From Anoxybacillus ayderensis (GTDB lineage Bacteria; Bacillota; Bacilli; Bacillales; Anoxybacillaceae): a DNA stretch of 64,000 bases. This document shows positions 10,296-19,525 of the stretch, one piece after another; position 1 is the first letter of the stretch, and each line of letters opens with the position of its first letter. The notes beneath the pieces were generated by a model. The model was not told the DNA's origin. It made no database searches and saw only the letters and a program-made list of their open reading frames with translations. Made by a program: the position numbers and the translations under genes. The stretch is from contig NZ_JXTG01000001.1 of assembly GCF_000833605.1 (NCBI RefSeq), positions 62,001 through 126,000 of the forward strand. The letters are read 5' to 3'.

Positions 10296-11762
10296 TTATT
10301 TCTGATGCTCTTTAATAACGCGTAACGTTTGTAACGTGTCGTCTTCCGGACCTTGAACAGGCAAGCCGACTTCTATATTTTTGCGAATGTAGTTTAAATT
10401 TTCTTCCGTAATAATTTCACCCGGAATGAAAATGGGAATGCCAGGTGGATATACCATGACAAACTCAGCGATAATGCGCCCTGAAGATTCGTCAAACGGC
10501 ACGACTTCCGTTTCCGAATAAAACGCATCGCGCGGCGTAAGCGCAAGGACAGGAATGTCTGGTAAAAGCACTTTCGGTTTTTTTCCGACTTCGGCTTGAT
10601 GGCGAAATTCGTTTGATAAACGACGAAGCGCTTCGACTAATACGCCCGTCTCCCGTTCTGTATCGCCCGGTGTAATAATACATAAAATGTTGTATAAGTC
10701 GGACAACTCCACTTCAATGTTGTAATGTTCACGAAGCCATTTTTCCACTTCATAGCCCGTCAATCCGAGCTCTTTAACTGAAATGATAAGCTTCGTTGGG
10801 TCGTAGTCAAACGTCGCTTTTGTGCCGATAATTTCTTTTCCGACACAATATAAATAGTCGATGTCGTTAATTTGCTTGCGCGTTTCATTCGCGAGGCGAA
10901 TCGCTTGTTCTGCTAGCTCATGTCCTTCTGTCGCAAGCCGTTTGCGCGCCACATCAAGCGAAGCAAGCAACAAGTAAGACGTCGATGTCGTCGTTAACAT
11001 GCTTAAAATGGCCTGCACTCGTTTTGGCGACACAAGCCCTTCTTTCACGTTTAAAATCGAACTTTGCGTCATCGAACCGCCAAGTTTATGCACGCTCGTC
11101 GCCGACATATCTGCTCCTGCTTGCATCGCTGAAAGCGGCAAATCTTCATGAAAGTGAATGTGTACGCCATGCGCCTCATCGACAAGGACAGGGACGTTGT
11201 ATGCGTGCGCAATGTCAACGATGCGTTTTAAATCGCCCGCAATGCCGAAATACGTCGGGTTAATGACGAGCACCCCTTTAGCGTCTGGATGTTGCTTTAA
11301 CGCCGCTTCTACTGCTTCTGGTGTAATGCCGTGTGAAATACCAAGCTCTTTATCAATTTCAGGATGAACGAAAATCGGTGTCGCTCCCGAAAAGACAATC
11401 GCCGCCATGACCGATTTATGCACGTTTCGTGGGACGATAATTTTATCGCCAGGGCCTGCGACAGACATGACCATCGTCATAATGGCGCCGCTCGTTCCTT
11501 GCACGGAGAAAAACGTATAGTCCGCCCCGAACGCTTCCGCTGCTAACTGTTGGGCGCGTTTAATCATTCCTTTTGGCTGATGTAAATCATCAAGCGGACC
11601 GATATTAATTAAATCCATCGCTAACGCATTTTCTCCAATAAAGGAGCGAAACTGCTCGTCCATTCCTGCTCCTTTTTTATGACCAGGAATATGAAATTGA
11701 ATCGGATTTTTCTTTATATGCTCTAACAGTCCGGTAAATAACGGTGTTTCATACTGTGACAA
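10296..11762 (-). CDS. speA: Arginine decarboxylase (Orn/Lys/Arg decarboxylase class I fold)
   Basis: 488-residue PLP enzyme that makes agmatine from arginine, the first step of polyamine synthesis. The N terminus contains FHIPGHKKGAGMD, the PLP-binding lysine is Lys226 in TSVHKLGGS, and VDEAHGVH carries the PLP-nitrogen Asp. The TTG start at 11762 gives MSQYETPLF, matching B. subtilis SpeA, with GAGGTG ten bases upstream. The upstream region holds a good promoter. Confidence 0.95.
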   Translation of the reverse strand: MSQYETPLFTGLLEHIKKNPIQFHIPGHKKGAGMDEQFRSFIGENALAMDLINIGPLDDLHQPKGMIKRAQQLAAEAFGADYTFFSVQGTSGAIMTMVMSVAGPGDKIIVPRNVHKSVMAAIVFSGATPIFVHPEIDKELGISHGITPEAVEAALKQHPDAKGVLVINPTYFGIAGDLKRIVDIAHAYNVPVLVDEAHGVHIHFHEDLPLSAMQAGADMSATSVHKLGGSMTQSSILNVKEGLVSPKRVQAILSMLTTTSTSYLLLASLDVARKRLATEGHELAEQAIRLANETRKQINDIDYLYCVGKEIIGTKATFDYDPTKLIISVKELGLTGYEVEKWLREHYNIEVELSDLYNILCIITPGDTERETGVLVEALRRLSNEFRHQAEVGKKPKVLLPDIPVLALTPRDAFYSETEVVPFDESSGRIIAEFVMVYPPGIPIFIPGEIITEENLNYIRKNIEVGLPVQGPEDDTLQTLRVIKEHQK

Positions 11763-11808
11763 TTTCGCTGTACACCTCTTTAACTTGGATTTACATAAAA
11801 CAAAGTGA

Positions 11809-11837
11809 ATTATAGCACTTCTTTATACGTTTGGAAA
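11809..11837 (-). promoter_or_regulatory. SigA promoter of speA
   Basis: Minus-strand TTTCCA (11832-11837), 17-base spacer and TATAAT (11809-11814), 47 bases before the start codon. Confidence 0.65.
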
Positions 11838-11948
11838 GATGATTTTTTTGCTTAAAAATCAAAACGATTGCATATTTCTTCATTTATTGTTTGTGAAGGA
11901 CTTTTCTTTATGAGCGAAGAATGATAAAAAGTAAAGGGGGAATGATGT

Positions 11949-12908
11949 GTGAACTGGAACACGAGAGTAACCGAGCTGTTAGGCATTCGTTATCCGATCA
12001 TTCAAGGTGGATTGGCGTATTTGGCGTATGCGGATTTAGCGGCGGCGGTATCGAATGCTGGGGGGCTAGGGCAAATTACGGCAATGTCGCTTGAGACGCC
12101 AGATGAGTTGCGAGAAGAAATTAAAAAAGTGCGCGAAAAAACGGACAAGCCGTTTGGAGTCAATTTTGCGATCGGACAACATGGACGCCCGTTTGCGCAC
12201 ATGCTCGATGTGGCAATTGAAGAAAACGTGCCGGTCATTTCGATGACGGGCGGAAATCCTGCGCCCATTTTTGAACAGTTAAAAGGAGTATCCGTGAAAA
12301 AGCTTGTGCTCGTGGCGGCAGTACGTCAAGCGGTGAAAGCGGAAGAGCTTGGGGCGGATGCGGTCATGGTTGTCGGTCAAGAAGGGGGCGGGCATCTCGG
12401 CAAACACGATATTGGGACGTTCGTATTAGTGCCGCGCGTCGTCGATTCCGTATCGATTCCTGTCATCGCTTCAGGGGGGATCGGAGATGGGCGCGGCTTG
12501 ATGGCTGCGCTTGCGCTTGGAGCAGAAGGTATTGAAATGGGCACGCGCTTTATTGCGACAAAAGAATGCATTCATGCCCATCCCGTGTATAAACAAATGC
12601 TTGTGGAACGCACAGAAAGCGACACCGTCGTCATTAAACGTACGCTCGGTGCGCCTGCCCGCGCCTTGTTAAACGAATGGACGGAAAAAATTTTACAGTT
12701 TGAACAAGAAGGAAAAGGATACGAACAGTTAAAAGAGTACATTAGCGGAAAGGCGAACAAACGATTCATTTACGACGGTCGTACGGAAGAAGGATTTGCA
12801 TGGGCGGGACAAGTGATCGGACTCATTCGTGACGTGCCGACAGTGAGTGAACTTTTTGCGCGCATGATTCAAGAGGCGGAACAAATTCGCGCACGTTGGG
12901 CAAACTAA
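11949..12908 (+). CDS. Nitronate monooxygenase-type FMN enzyme
   Basis: 319-residue TIM-barrel flavoprotein of the 2-nitropropane dioxygenase family, which also includes enoyl-ACP reductase FabK. Seen: IRYPIIQGGLAYLAYADLA near the N terminus, the FMN-phosphate segment QEGGGHLG around residue 145, and IASGGIGDGRG at about 177. The GTG start at 11949 has an AGGGGG site. FabK and nitronate monooxygenase are hard to separate by eye, so the substrate is open. B. subtilis does not have this gene next to speA. Confidence 0.8.
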   Translation: MNWNTRVTELLGIRYPIIQGGLAYLAYADLAAAVSNAGGLGQITAMSLETPDELREEIKKVREKTDKPFGVNFAIGQHGRPFAHMLDVAIEENVPVISMTGGNPAPIFEQLKGVSVKKLVLVAAVRQAVKAEELGADAVMVVGQEGGGHLGKHDIGTFVLVPRVVDSVSIPVIASGGIGDGRGLMAALALGAEGIEMGTRFIATKECIHAHPVYKQMLVERTESDTVVIKRTLGAPARALLNEWTEKILQFEQEGKGYEQLKEYISGKANKRFIYDGRTEEGFAWAGQVIGLIRDVPTVSELFARMIQEAEQIRARWAN

Positions 12909-12938
12909 AACAGACAGCGAAAAAGAAAGGTGAACATC

Positions 12939-13208
12939 ATGAAATATGCATACCCGATTGATTACAGTTGGTCAACAGAAGAAATCATTGACGTCATTAA
13001 GTTTTACGAAGGCGTTGAACAAGCATACGAACGAGGCATTGAGCGAGAGCAGCTGATGAACTTATATCGTCGCTTTAAAGAAATTGTCCCAAGCAAAGCG
13101 GAAGAGCGAAAACTATGCGATGAATTTGAAAAAGTAAGCGGCTATTCACCGTACCAAACGATGAAAAAAGGAAAAGAGTTGTCCGCCGGAGATATTGTGA
13201 AAATGTAA
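12939..13208 (+). CDS. yktA: UPF0223 family protein YktA
   Basis: 89-residue protein of the UPF0223 family, helical and soluble, function unknown. The segments [19 protein letters not shown] and [14 protein letters not shown] are characteristic. The ATG at 12939 (MKYAYPIDY) is chosen over a GTG nine bases upstream by ribosome binding site spacing and the family start. It sits near speA as in B. subtilis. Confidence 0.88.
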   Translation: MKYAYPIDYSWSTEEIIDVIKFYEGVEQAYERGIEREQLMNLYRRFKEIVPSKAEERKLCDEFEKVSGYSPYQTMKKGKELSAGDIVKM

Positions 13209-13210
13209 AG

Positions 13211-13243
13211 TTGCATATCCCCTTTCCGTTACATAGTATGTAA
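13211..13243 (+). promoter_or_regulatory. Promoter covered by a perfect palindrome
   Basis: TTGCAT (13211-13216), 17-base spacer and TAGTAT (13234-13239). The 15-base palindrome TTACATAGTATGTAA (13229-13243) covers the whole -10, as expected of an operator for a dimeric repressor. No known regulator is recognised. Confidence 0.5.
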
Positions 13244-13293
13244 AAAAGGAATTTTCAGAAAAAAGAATGTTTCAAACGGAAGGGGTGCACAAT

Positions 13294-13482
13294 ATGAAAA
13301 AAACAGCTGATGCATTTAAGAAAATGGACGGAGAACGACGAATAAAAGTATTAAAGCTTGAAGTCGATTACGAACTAGCCACCCTTTATGAAGCGATGTT
13401 AGAAAATAACGAAGCGAAAAAAAACGAATGCAAACGAAAATTAGAAAGACTACGCCAAGAACTTATTCGTCTGTCGAACTGA
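13294..13482 (+). CDS. Small coiled-coil protein, YkzI-like
   Basis: 62 charged residues, mostly predicted helix (ECKRKLERLRQELIRL at the end). It resembles B. subtilis YkzI by position and character; that call is moderate. GGAAGGGG precedes the ATG at 13294. It has its own promoter and a strong terminator, so it is a single-gene unit. Confidence 0.6.
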   Translation: MKKTADAFKKMDGERRIKVLKLEVDYELATLYEAMLENNEAKKNECKRKLERLRQELIRLSN

Positions 13483-13505
13483 AAGGCGGCAAGCGCCGCC
13501 TTTTC
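13482..13505 (+). terminator. Terminator of the ykzI-like gene
   Basis: Perfect nine-base-pair GC-rich stem with a four-base loop, then Ts. It starts within the stop codon. Confidence 0.9.
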
Positions 13506-13532
13506 TACATAAGTATATGCAGGAGGTCTTGT

Positions 13533-14315
13533 ATGTGGAACGAAATTGATCAACATATGCAGCATTGGATTCGCGAAGCAGGGGAGCGCATACGCGATGC
13601 GTTTCAAACGAAACTAAAAATCGAAACGAAATCAAGCCCGTCCGACTTAGTGACAAACGTCGATCGGGAAATTGAGCAATTTTTTATTGAACGCATTCGC
13701 CAAACGTATCCGACGCATCGCATTTTAGGAGAAGAAGGATTTGGCGATACGCTTGAAGCGTTAGACGGCATCGTTTGGATCATTGACCCGATTGACGGAA
13801 CGATGAATTTCGTTCATCAACAGCGTCATTTTGCGATTTCTGTCGGGGTGTTTCAAGACGGCGTCGGCATGCTTGGCTACATTTACGACGTCGCTTTTGA
13901 TGAGCTATATTATGCCCAAAAAGGAAAAGGGGCGTTTGTAAACGGCACGCCGCTTCCCCCACTTGAAAAAACGTCGCTTGATTGTGCGATCATTTCACTA
14001 AACGCGACGTGGGTGACGGAAAATCGTCGCATCGACCCGAACGTTCTTGCCCCGCTTGTGAAAAAAGCGCGCGGCACTCGTTCATACGGCTCGGCTGCGT
14101 TAGAAATGGCATATATCGCTTCAGGCAAACTCGATGCGTATATCACGCTTCGTTTGTCGCCGTGGGATATTGCCGGCGGGATGGTTATCGTGCAAGAAGT
14201 AGGTGGGATGGTGACAAACTTGTACGGTGAGCCGCTCAATATGATTGAGAAAAGCTCCGTATTTGTCTCGAAGCCGGGGTTACATGAAGAAGTGCTTGCG
14301 ATCATTCAGCGCTAA
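13533..14315 (+). CDS. suhB: Inositol monophosphatase family protein
   Basis: 260-residue Mg-dependent phosphatase of the SuhB/IMPase family (B. subtilis YktC). Metal-binding residues are seen in ILGEEG, IDPIDGTMNF and LSPWDIAGG. Substrates could be inositol phosphate or related sugar phosphates. The ATG at 13533 follows AGGAGG with seven-base spacing. Ends in a shared bidirectional terminator. Confidence 0.9.
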   Translation: MWNEIDQHMQHWIREAGERIRDAFQTKLKIETKSSPSDLVTNVDREIEQFFIERIRQTYPTHRILGEEGFGDTLEALDGIVWIIDPIDGTMNFVHQQRHFAISVGVFQDGVGMLGYIYDVAFDELYYAQKGKGAFVNGTPLPPLEKTSLDCAIISLNATWVTENRRIDPNVLAPLVKKARGTRSYGSAALEMAYIASGKLDAYITLRLSPWDIAGGMVIVQEVGGMVTNLYGEPLNMIEKSSVFVSKPGLHEEVLAIIQR

Positions 14316-14337
14316 CGAATCGTTAGCGCATTTTTTT
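14310..14337. terminator. Bidirectional terminator suhB / ylaF
   Basis: Perfect eight-base-pair stem (14310-14317 with 14321-14328), three-base loop, then seven Ts on the plus strand. It overlaps the last codons of both converging genes. Confidence 0.85.
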
Positions 14338-14499
14338 CTTTCTTTTCAATGAAAATCCGACGCCCATGACGGCAAATAAAGCAACGACGGACGCGACGAT
14401 CGCTGGAACATGTCGGTAAGCAATCGCAATGCCGATGCTAATCATCGCCGCCGTGGCAAGTAGTGCAATCATAAAAAAAAGCGGTTGAAATTTGTTCAT
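14323..14499 (-). CDS. ylaF: Small two-helix membrane protein YlaF
   Basis: 58 residues with two hydrophobic helices (FFMIALLATAAMISIGIAIA and IVASVVALFAVMGVGF) and a basic tail KRKKKMR. It corresponds to YlaF (DUF5325) by position before typA on the opposite strand. The ATG at 14499 follows GAGGAGG; the longer in-frame start is rejected. Confidence 0.7.
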   Translation of the reverse strand: MNKFQPLFFMIALLATAAMISIGIAIAYRHVPAIVASVVALFAVMGVGFSLKRKKKMR

Positions 14500-14609
14500 T
14501 TTCTTCCTCCTCATCCTCTTTCCTTTTAGGTTACAACAAAACATTCCGCTTTTCTACTATGTTTATGCTATAATAGACGCGCAATGTTGAAAAATAGGAG
14601 TTGACATAA

Positions 14610-16445
14610 GTGAGAAACGATATTCGTAACATCGCGATTATTGCGCACGTTGACCACGGAAAAACGACGTTAGTCGACCAATTGCTTCGCCAATCTGGAA
14701 CGTTTCGGGCGAACGAACAAGTGGAAGAACGCGCGCTTGATCGCAACGATTTAGAACGTGAACGAGGCATTACCATTTTAGCAAAAAATACAGCCATTCA
14801 ATACAACGGCACGCGCATTAACATTTTAGATACGCCGGGCCACGCTGATTTTGGCGGGGAAGTGGAGCGCATTATGCGGCTTGTCGATGGCGTATTGCTC
14901 GTCGTCGATGCATATGAAGGATGCATGCCACAAACGCGCTTCGTCTTGAAAAAGGCGCTCGAGCAAAACTTAACGCCAATTGTCGTCGTCAATAAAATCG
15001 ACCGTGAGTTTGCCCGTCCGCACGAAGTGGTCGATGAAGTGATCGATTTATTTATTGAGCTTGGCGCAACAGAAGATCAGCTTGAGTTTCCGGTCGTGTA
15101 TGCTTCAGCGATTAACGGGACGGCAAGTTTAGATGCCGATAAACAAGATGATGATATGACAGCGCTATTTGAAACGATTATTGAACATATTCCTGCCCCG
15201 CCCGACAATAGCGATGAACCGCTGCAATTTCAAGTGGCGCTTCTCGATTATAACGACTACGTCGGTCGCATTGGGATTGGACGCATTTTCCGCGGGCGTA
15301 TGCAAGTTGGACAACAAGTGGCGCTCATGAAGCTTGACGGCTCGGTGAAAACGTTTCGCGTGACAAAGCTGTTTGGCTTCCTCGGCTTAAAACGCATTGA
15401 AATTGAAGAAGCAAAAGCAGGCGATTTAGTTGCCGTTTCCGGTATGGAAGATATTAACGTTGGAGAAACGGTATGTCCGCTTGATGTGCAGGAACCGTTG
15501 CCGCCGCTTCGCATTGACGAACCGACGTTGCAAATGACGTTTCTCGTCAACAATAGCCCGTTTGCAGGACGGGAAGGAAAACATGTGACAGCGCGAAAAA
15601 TTGAAGAGCGTCTTCGCTTACAGTTAGAAACAGACGTGTCGCTTCGCGTTGAGCCAACGGATTCGCCAGATGCATGGATCGTGTCAGGACGCGGAGAGCT
15701 TCATTTATCGATTTTAATTGAAAATATGCGCCGTGAAGGATTTGAGCTACAAGTATCCAAACCGGAAGTCATTATGAAAGAAATCGACGGCGTCATGTGC
15801 GAGCCTGTCGAGCGCGTGCAAATCGACATTCCTGAAGAATATACAGGAGCGATTATGGAGTCGCTTGGGGCGCGCAAAGGAGAAATGGTCGATATGATCA
15901 ACAACGGAAACGGACAAGTCCGTCTTATTTTCCTCGTTCCTGCGCGCGGGTTAATTGGCTATCGGACAGAATTTATGTCGCTGACGCGCGGATACGGCAT
16001 TTTAAACCATTCGTTCGACAGCTATCAACCAGCCATCCAAGGGCAAATTGGCGGCAGACATCAAGGTGTACTCATTTCGATGGAGACAGGAAAAGCGACT
16101 GCTTATGGCATTATGCAAGTCGAAGACCGCGGCGTCATTTTTATTGAACCGGGAACGGAAGTATATGAAGGGATGATCGTTGGCGAACATAGCCGCGACA
16201 ACGATTTAGTCGTCAACGTATGCAAAATGAAACATGTGACAAATGTCCGCTCGTCAACGAAAGAACAAACGGTGACGATGAAAAAACCGCGCCTCATGAC
16301 GTTAGAAGAAGCGCTCGAATATTTAAATGACGACGAATATTGCGAAGTGACGCCACAATCTATTCGCTTACGGAAAAAAATATTGGACAAAAACGAACGG
16401 GAAAAAATTGCGAAAAAGAAAAAACTTGCTGAGCAAAAGAAATAG
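14610..16445 (+). CDS. typA: Ribosome-associated translational GTPase TypA/BipA
   Basis: 611-residue GTPase that binds ribosomes and supports subunit assembly and stress or cold adaptation. G-domain motifs: AHVDHGKTT (about 12-20), DTPGHADFG and VNKIDR. EF-G-like domains III and V and the BipA-specific C-terminal domain follow. The GTG start at 14610 has an AGGAG site and gives [13 protein letters not shown], in line with YlaG. A TATAAT at 14569-14574 is a probable -10, with no clear -35. Confidence 0.97.
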   Translation: MRNDIRNIAIIAHVDHGKTTLVDQLLRQSGTFRANEQVEERALDRNDLERERGITILAKNTAIQYNGTRINILDTPGHADFGGEVERIMRLVDGVLLVVDAYEGCMPQTRFVLKKALEQNLTPIVVVNKIDREFARPHEVVDEVIDLFIELGATEDQLEFPVVYASAINGTASLDADKQDDDMTALFETIIEHIPAPPDNSDEPLQFQVALLDYNDYVGRIGIGRIFRGRMQVGQQVALMKLDGSVKTFRVTKLFGFLGLKRIEIEEAKAGDLVAVSGMEDINVGETVCPLDVQEPLPPLRIDEPTLQMTFLVNNSPFAGREGKHVTARKIEERLRLQLETDVSLRVEPTDSPDAWIVSGRGELHLSILIENMRREGFELQVSKPEVIMKEIDGVMCEPVERVQIDIPEEYTGAIMESLGARKGEMVDMINNGNGQVRLIFLVPARGLIGYRTEFMSLTRGYGILNHSFDSYQPAIQGQIGGRHQGVLISMETGKATAYGIMQVEDRGVIFIEPGTEVYEGMIVGEHSRDNDLVVNVCKMKHVTNVRSSTKEQTVTMKKPRLMTLEEALEYLNDDEYCEVTPQSIRLRKKILDKNEREKIAKKKKLAEQKK

Positions 16446-16456
16446 GGGGAGTCGTC

Positions 16457-16762
16457 ATGGATGTGATCGGTCGCCTGTCGTTTTTCGCTTCGCTATACAA
16501 CGTGCATGAACAGCCGACGAAAGGGATGTGGCTGTTGTATGCGACGATTGTCGTCTTATCGATCATTGTGTATCGTCTTGGCTTTGCGCGCAAACTGCCG
16601 ATGTTAAAAAACGTTATCATTTACTCGTTGCTTGTGCTCGGTTGTACTATTTTAACATTTTTCGCCGTCTTTTTACCTGTCGCAGAAGGATTGCTTGTTG
16701 CAGCGATCGTATTAATCATTTATAAATGGCGGCTTCGTCGTGAAGGAGAGAATACGGCATGA
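16457..16762 (+). CDS. ylaH: YlaH-like membrane protein
   Basis: 101 residues with three hydrophobic helices and the pattern [20 protein letters not shown] at the C terminus, typical of the YlaH-like family. Function unknown. Follows typA after eleven bases and overlaps the next gene by four bases. Confidence 0.85.
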   Translation: MDVIGRLSFFASLYNVHEQPTKGMWLLYATIVVLSIIVYRLGFARKLPMLKNVIIYSLLVLGCTILTFFAVFLPVAEGLLVAAIVLIIYKWRLRREGENTA

Positions 16763-17040
16763 AACTACAAGATGCGGTGTACAATTGGTTGACGATTACG
16801 GTCGTTGCCCATGCGCGCCCAGATGATGCAGCAGCGCAAGAAACAGAACGATTTTTTGCCGATTTGTTGCGTGAAGATCATGCGGTTGAGCAAATCGCAT
16901 ATACAAAAGAAGACGACGTCTATACAGTTGCATTTACCGTAAACAACGAATCGCGCACGTTTCGCTTTCCAGCCGAGCTCGTCGAAACGATGCTCGATCA
17001 AATCAATCGCGAACCTGAAAAATATGTCAATTACGAATAA
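16759..17040 (+). CDS. Hypothetical protein coupled to ylaH
   Basis: 93 residues, acidic and soluble, starting [20 protein letters not shown] with a beta-rich middle ([17 protein letters not shown]). The ATG overlaps the ylaH stop (ATGA), so translation is probably coupled. It is the last gene before a terminator. I do not recognise the family, and B. subtilis has no counterpart here that I recall. Confidence 0.7.
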   Translation: MKLQDAVYNWLTITVVAHARPDDAAAQETERFFADLLREDHAVEQIAYTKEDDVYTVAFTVNNESRTFRFPAELVETMLDQINREPEKYVNYE

Positions 17041-17069
17041 GCGCCCATGTTTTTTGCAGGGCGCTTTTT
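17040..17069 (+). terminator. Terminator of the typA-ylaH operon
   Basis: Seven-base-pair GC-rich stem (17040-17046 with 17059-17065), twelve-base loop, five Ts. Confidence 0.85.
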
Positions 17070-17153
17070 CATATGTTAACATTCTAACGTATGAAGGAAA
17101 AAAGATTTTTGTTGACGAATAAAGATGTCGAAAAAAGTATGCGAGGTGAATGT

Positions 17154-18017
17154 ATGTCCATTGACCACGATCGTCTGTTTAAACAGTTGATTCAAACGTT
17201 TTTTGAGGAATTTATTGCTCTCTTTTTCCCGACAATGCACGAGCATATCGATTTTCGCCACGTCTCGTTTTTATCGGAGGAGCTGTTTACCGATGTGACG
17301 GCAGGGGAGAAGTACCGCGTCGATTTGCTTGTCGAAACGAAGCTGAAAGGGGAAGACGGGTTAGTGATTGTGCATATCGAAAATCAAAGCTATGTGCAAC
17401 CATCATTTCCTGAACGAATGTTTATTTATTTTAGCCGCTTGTTAGAAAAGTACCGCAAACCCATCGTACCCATTGCTGTATTTAGCTACGATACGATCCG
17501 CAACGAACGATCTGCATTTACGCTCCAATTTCCGTTTGGCCACGTGCTTGACTTTCGCTTTTTCACTTTGGAACTTCGCAAACAAAACTGGCGAAATTAC
17601 ATTCGTCAAGACAATCCAATCGCTGCTGCACTGCTAAGCAAAATGGGATATACTGAAAGTGAACGGGTAGAACTGAAAAAACAATTTTTACGCATGCTTG
17701 TCCGAATGGAATTAGACGAAGCGAAACAACGATTACTGTTTGGCTTTTTTGAAACATATGTAAAACTATCAGACGAAGAAGAACAACAGTTGCGAAGAGA
17801 GGTGAGTGAGATGGAGACGAAAGAAAAAGAACAAGTGTTGGAACTCATTATTTCGTATGAACAAAGGGCGTTGGAGAGAGGGAGAGAGGAAGGAATGAAA
17901 CAAGGGATGAAGCATATTGTACAAACGATGGCGCGAAAAGGGATGAGTATACAAAACATTGCGAGCATGACAGATCTTACGGAAGAAGAAGTGAAACAAT
18001 TGCTGGAAAACAAATAA
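17154..18017 (+). CDS. Rpn/PD-(D/E)XK family nuclease (putative transposase)
   Basis: 287 residues. The N terminus has the family opening DHDRLFKQLIQTFFEEF; the core has YRVDLLVE and IVHIENQSYVQ, which fit the PD-(D/E)XK catalytic D...ExQ pattern. The C terminus is a charged coiled coil with the repeat GREEGMKQGMKHIV and a helical tail ending LTEEEVKQLLENK. Rpn proteins promote recombination in E. coli; Bacillaceae carry many paralogs. GAGGTG precedes the ATG at 17154. It breaks the conserved ylaH-ylaI neighbourhood, so it is probably an insertion, though no terminal repeats were seen. Confidence 0.85.
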   Translation: MSIDHDRLFKQLIQTFFEEFIALFFPTMHEHIDFRHVSFLSEELFTDVTAGEKYRVDLLVETKLKGEDGLVIVHIENQSYVQPSFPERMFIYFSRLLEKYRKPIVPIAVFSYDTIRNERSAFTLQFPFGHVLDFRFFTLELRKQNWRNYIRQDNPIAAALLSKMGYTESERVELKKQFLRMLVRMELDEAKQRLLFGFFETYVKLSDEEEQQLRREVSEMETKEKEQVLELIISYEQRALERGREEGMKQGMKHIVQTMARKGMSIQNIASMTDLTEEEVKQLLENK

Positions 18018-18029
18018 GTTGTTTGTTAT

Positions 18030-18060
18030 GTCCCCTCCAATCGTGCAAGAGGGAGGGGAC
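18030..18060. promoter_or_regulatory. GC-rich hairpin between convergent genes
   Basis: Nine-base-pair perfect stem (18030-18038 with 18052-18060) and a 13-base loop between the Rpn-family gene and ylaI. Neither side has a T run, so it is a weak or non-canonical terminator at most. Confidence 0.5.
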
Positions 18061-18062
18061 GA

Positions 18063-18263
18063 TTACCATTCCGTTTCATGTTTGCTCGTGCGGAAAAAGC
18101 GAAACTTGCCGGTCGCTAGCCGCTCTTTCGTTTTTTGCGCAATGCGTTCATGGCACGTTTCACACATATATGTATGAATCGGGCGGTTGCGCAACCGTTT
18201 CGCAAGCAACGTTTCATCGTTTAACGTATCTATTTTTTCACAAAGAATGCATCGTACTCTCAT
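18063..18263 (-). CDS. ylaI: Zinc-ribbon protein YlaI (DUF2197)
   Basis: 66 residues with two CxxC knuckles (CILC and CETC) that would bind one zinc ion. Matches YlaI of B. subtilis in size and order. Function unknown. Stands alone on the minus strand. Confidence 0.85.
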   Translation of the reverse strand: MRVRCILCEKIDTLNDETLLAKRLRNRPIHTYMCETCHERIAQKTKERLATGKFRFFRTSKHETEW

Positions 18264-18308
18264 CGTCTAACCTCGCATGTTTTTTTAAAAATTAGTATAT
18301 CATATTGT

Positions 18309-18336
18309 TTGAAACTGTGTGAAAAAAAGGTATGAT
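18309..18336 (+). promoter_or_regulatory. SigA-like promoter of the PNPOx-family gene
   Basis: TTGAAA (18309-18314), 16-base spacer, TATGAT (18331-18336). Confidence 0.55.
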
Positions 18337-18356
18337 AAAAACAAGGAGGGATACAT

Positions 18357-18812
18357 ATGCCAAATGCGGTAGAACCGACATTAATTGAGCCGTTATTCCA
18401 AGCGCTACAAAAAGAACGATTTGTCGTCGTATGCACGATCGATCATGAAACAAGTGCACCAAATACAAGTGCGATTTCATGGGTGTACGCCCCGACGCCT
18501 GACCGATTGTATTTTGCCGTCGATCAACGTTCACGCATCGTCGCCAACGTGCAAGCTAATCCAGCGATTTCGATCGTCTTGATCGCCAACGAATCGACGT
18601 ATTCCATTAGCGGAAAAGCGCATGTGAAAGTAGAAAAGCTAGAAAATGTTCCGCTAAAATTGGCTGCCATTCAAGTTGACATTGAAGAAGTGCGCGATGT
18701 CATGTTTTACGGTGCAAAAATTTCAGTCGAACCGAAATACGAAAAAACGTACGATGCGCAAGCTGCTGCCAAGCTCGATCAACAAGTGATGAGCGCATTA
18801 AAACAAGCATAA
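18357..18812 (+). CDS. Pyridoxamine 5'-phosphate oxidase-like flavoprotein
   Basis: 151 residues with the FMN split-barrel pattern: FVVVCTIDHETSAPNTSAISW, then RLYFAVDQRSRIVANVQANP and AISIVLIANESTYSISGKA. Members reduce or bind flavin, heme or F420-type cofactors; the substrate here is unknown. AGGAGGG precedes the ATG. Single-gene unit with its own promoter and terminator. Confidence 0.75.
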   Translation: MPNAVEPTLIEPLFQALQKERFVVVCTIDHETSAPNTSAISWVYAPTPDRLYFAVDQRSRIVANVQANPAISIVLIANESTYSISGKAHVKVEKLENVPLKLAAIQVDIEEVRDVMFYGAKISVEPKYEKTYDAQAAAKLDQQVMSALKQA

Positions 18813-18833
18813 GCCGAGCGATACGCTCGGCTT
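18811..18833. terminator. Bidirectional hairpin, PNPOx-like gene / ylaJ
   Basis: Perfect ten-base-pair stem with a three-base loop between the convergent genes. T tracts are weak on both sides. Confidence 0.7.
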
Positions 18834-19407
18834 ATTTCATATGGTCGTTTGATTGCTTTTGTTGTTCGTTTTCTAACTGATTTTGCTCGTTTCGATTCAG
18901 CTGATCATCGTTTTGTCTTGTAGAGCGTGGATTTTTCGTTTGAATAAAATCGCTCGGAATTTCAGGCATAACCCGTCCGACAATGGCGGCGAGTTCATCC
19001 ATAAATCCTTGAATCGGCTTTCCGTTTTCCACTTGTTTTTGAATCGCTTTCAGCCGCGCATTTAAATCCGCATCCGCAATGACAATTGCATTCGCCCCGT
19101 ACGGATCTTTTTGCAAACTTTCTACAACGGAATATTTCACAGTCCCGACGCGCGACGGGTCAAGCTTGGCGTTCACATCGATGCCTACTAACGCATATTT
19201 CCCGACAACTAATACGGTCGCGTCGTTGACATTTGGGACGCTGCTAGCCAGATGCGCAAGATGGCGAGCAATTTGCTGACCGGATTTGTTCACGATTCGC
19301 TCATTTGTCGTATTTTTCACATGAACGAGCGAATCGCGATTATTCGGTTGCGCTTGTTGTCCGCAGGCGCTCATGAAAAGCAATATGAATACGATTATAT
19401 ATTTCAA
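18832..19407 (-). CDS. ylaJ: YhcN/YlaJ-family sporulation lipoprotein
   Basis: 191-residue lipoprotein with a short signal peptide and lipobox FMSACG, followed by a YhcN/YlaJ domain (DATVLVVGKYALVGIDVNA) and a Gln/Asn-rich tail. YlaJ is a spore-membrane-associated protein involved in germination in B. subtilis. The TTG start at 19407 (MKYIIVFILL) is chosen because AAGGGG then has eight-base spacing and the signal peptide has a normal length. Confidence 0.85.
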   Translation of the reverse strand: MKYIIVFILLFMSACGQQAQPNNRDSLVHVKNTTNERIVNKSGQQIARHLAHLASSVPNVNDATVLVVGKYALVGIDVNAKLDPSRVGTVKYSVVESLQKDPYGANAIVIADADLNARLKAIQKQVENGKPIQGFMDELAAIVGRVMPEIPSDFIQTKNPRSTRQNDDQLNRNEQNQLENEQQKQSNDHMK

Positions 19408-19525
19408 TTGTTCCACCCCTTTTCGTCTTTAACTTTATTTTGCAAAACTTCTTCTATCTTTATGCGTCCGTTCATATATATAAACAACAATCCCGTCCAA
19501 CGACGGTCGTCAAGGGGGAAAAAGC

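Noticed and set aside
18030-18060. Possible link between this hairpin and the similar GGAGGGGA hairpin after pdhB
   Set aside because: The arms share a short GC-rich string but loops, orientation and context differ; chance is sufficient.
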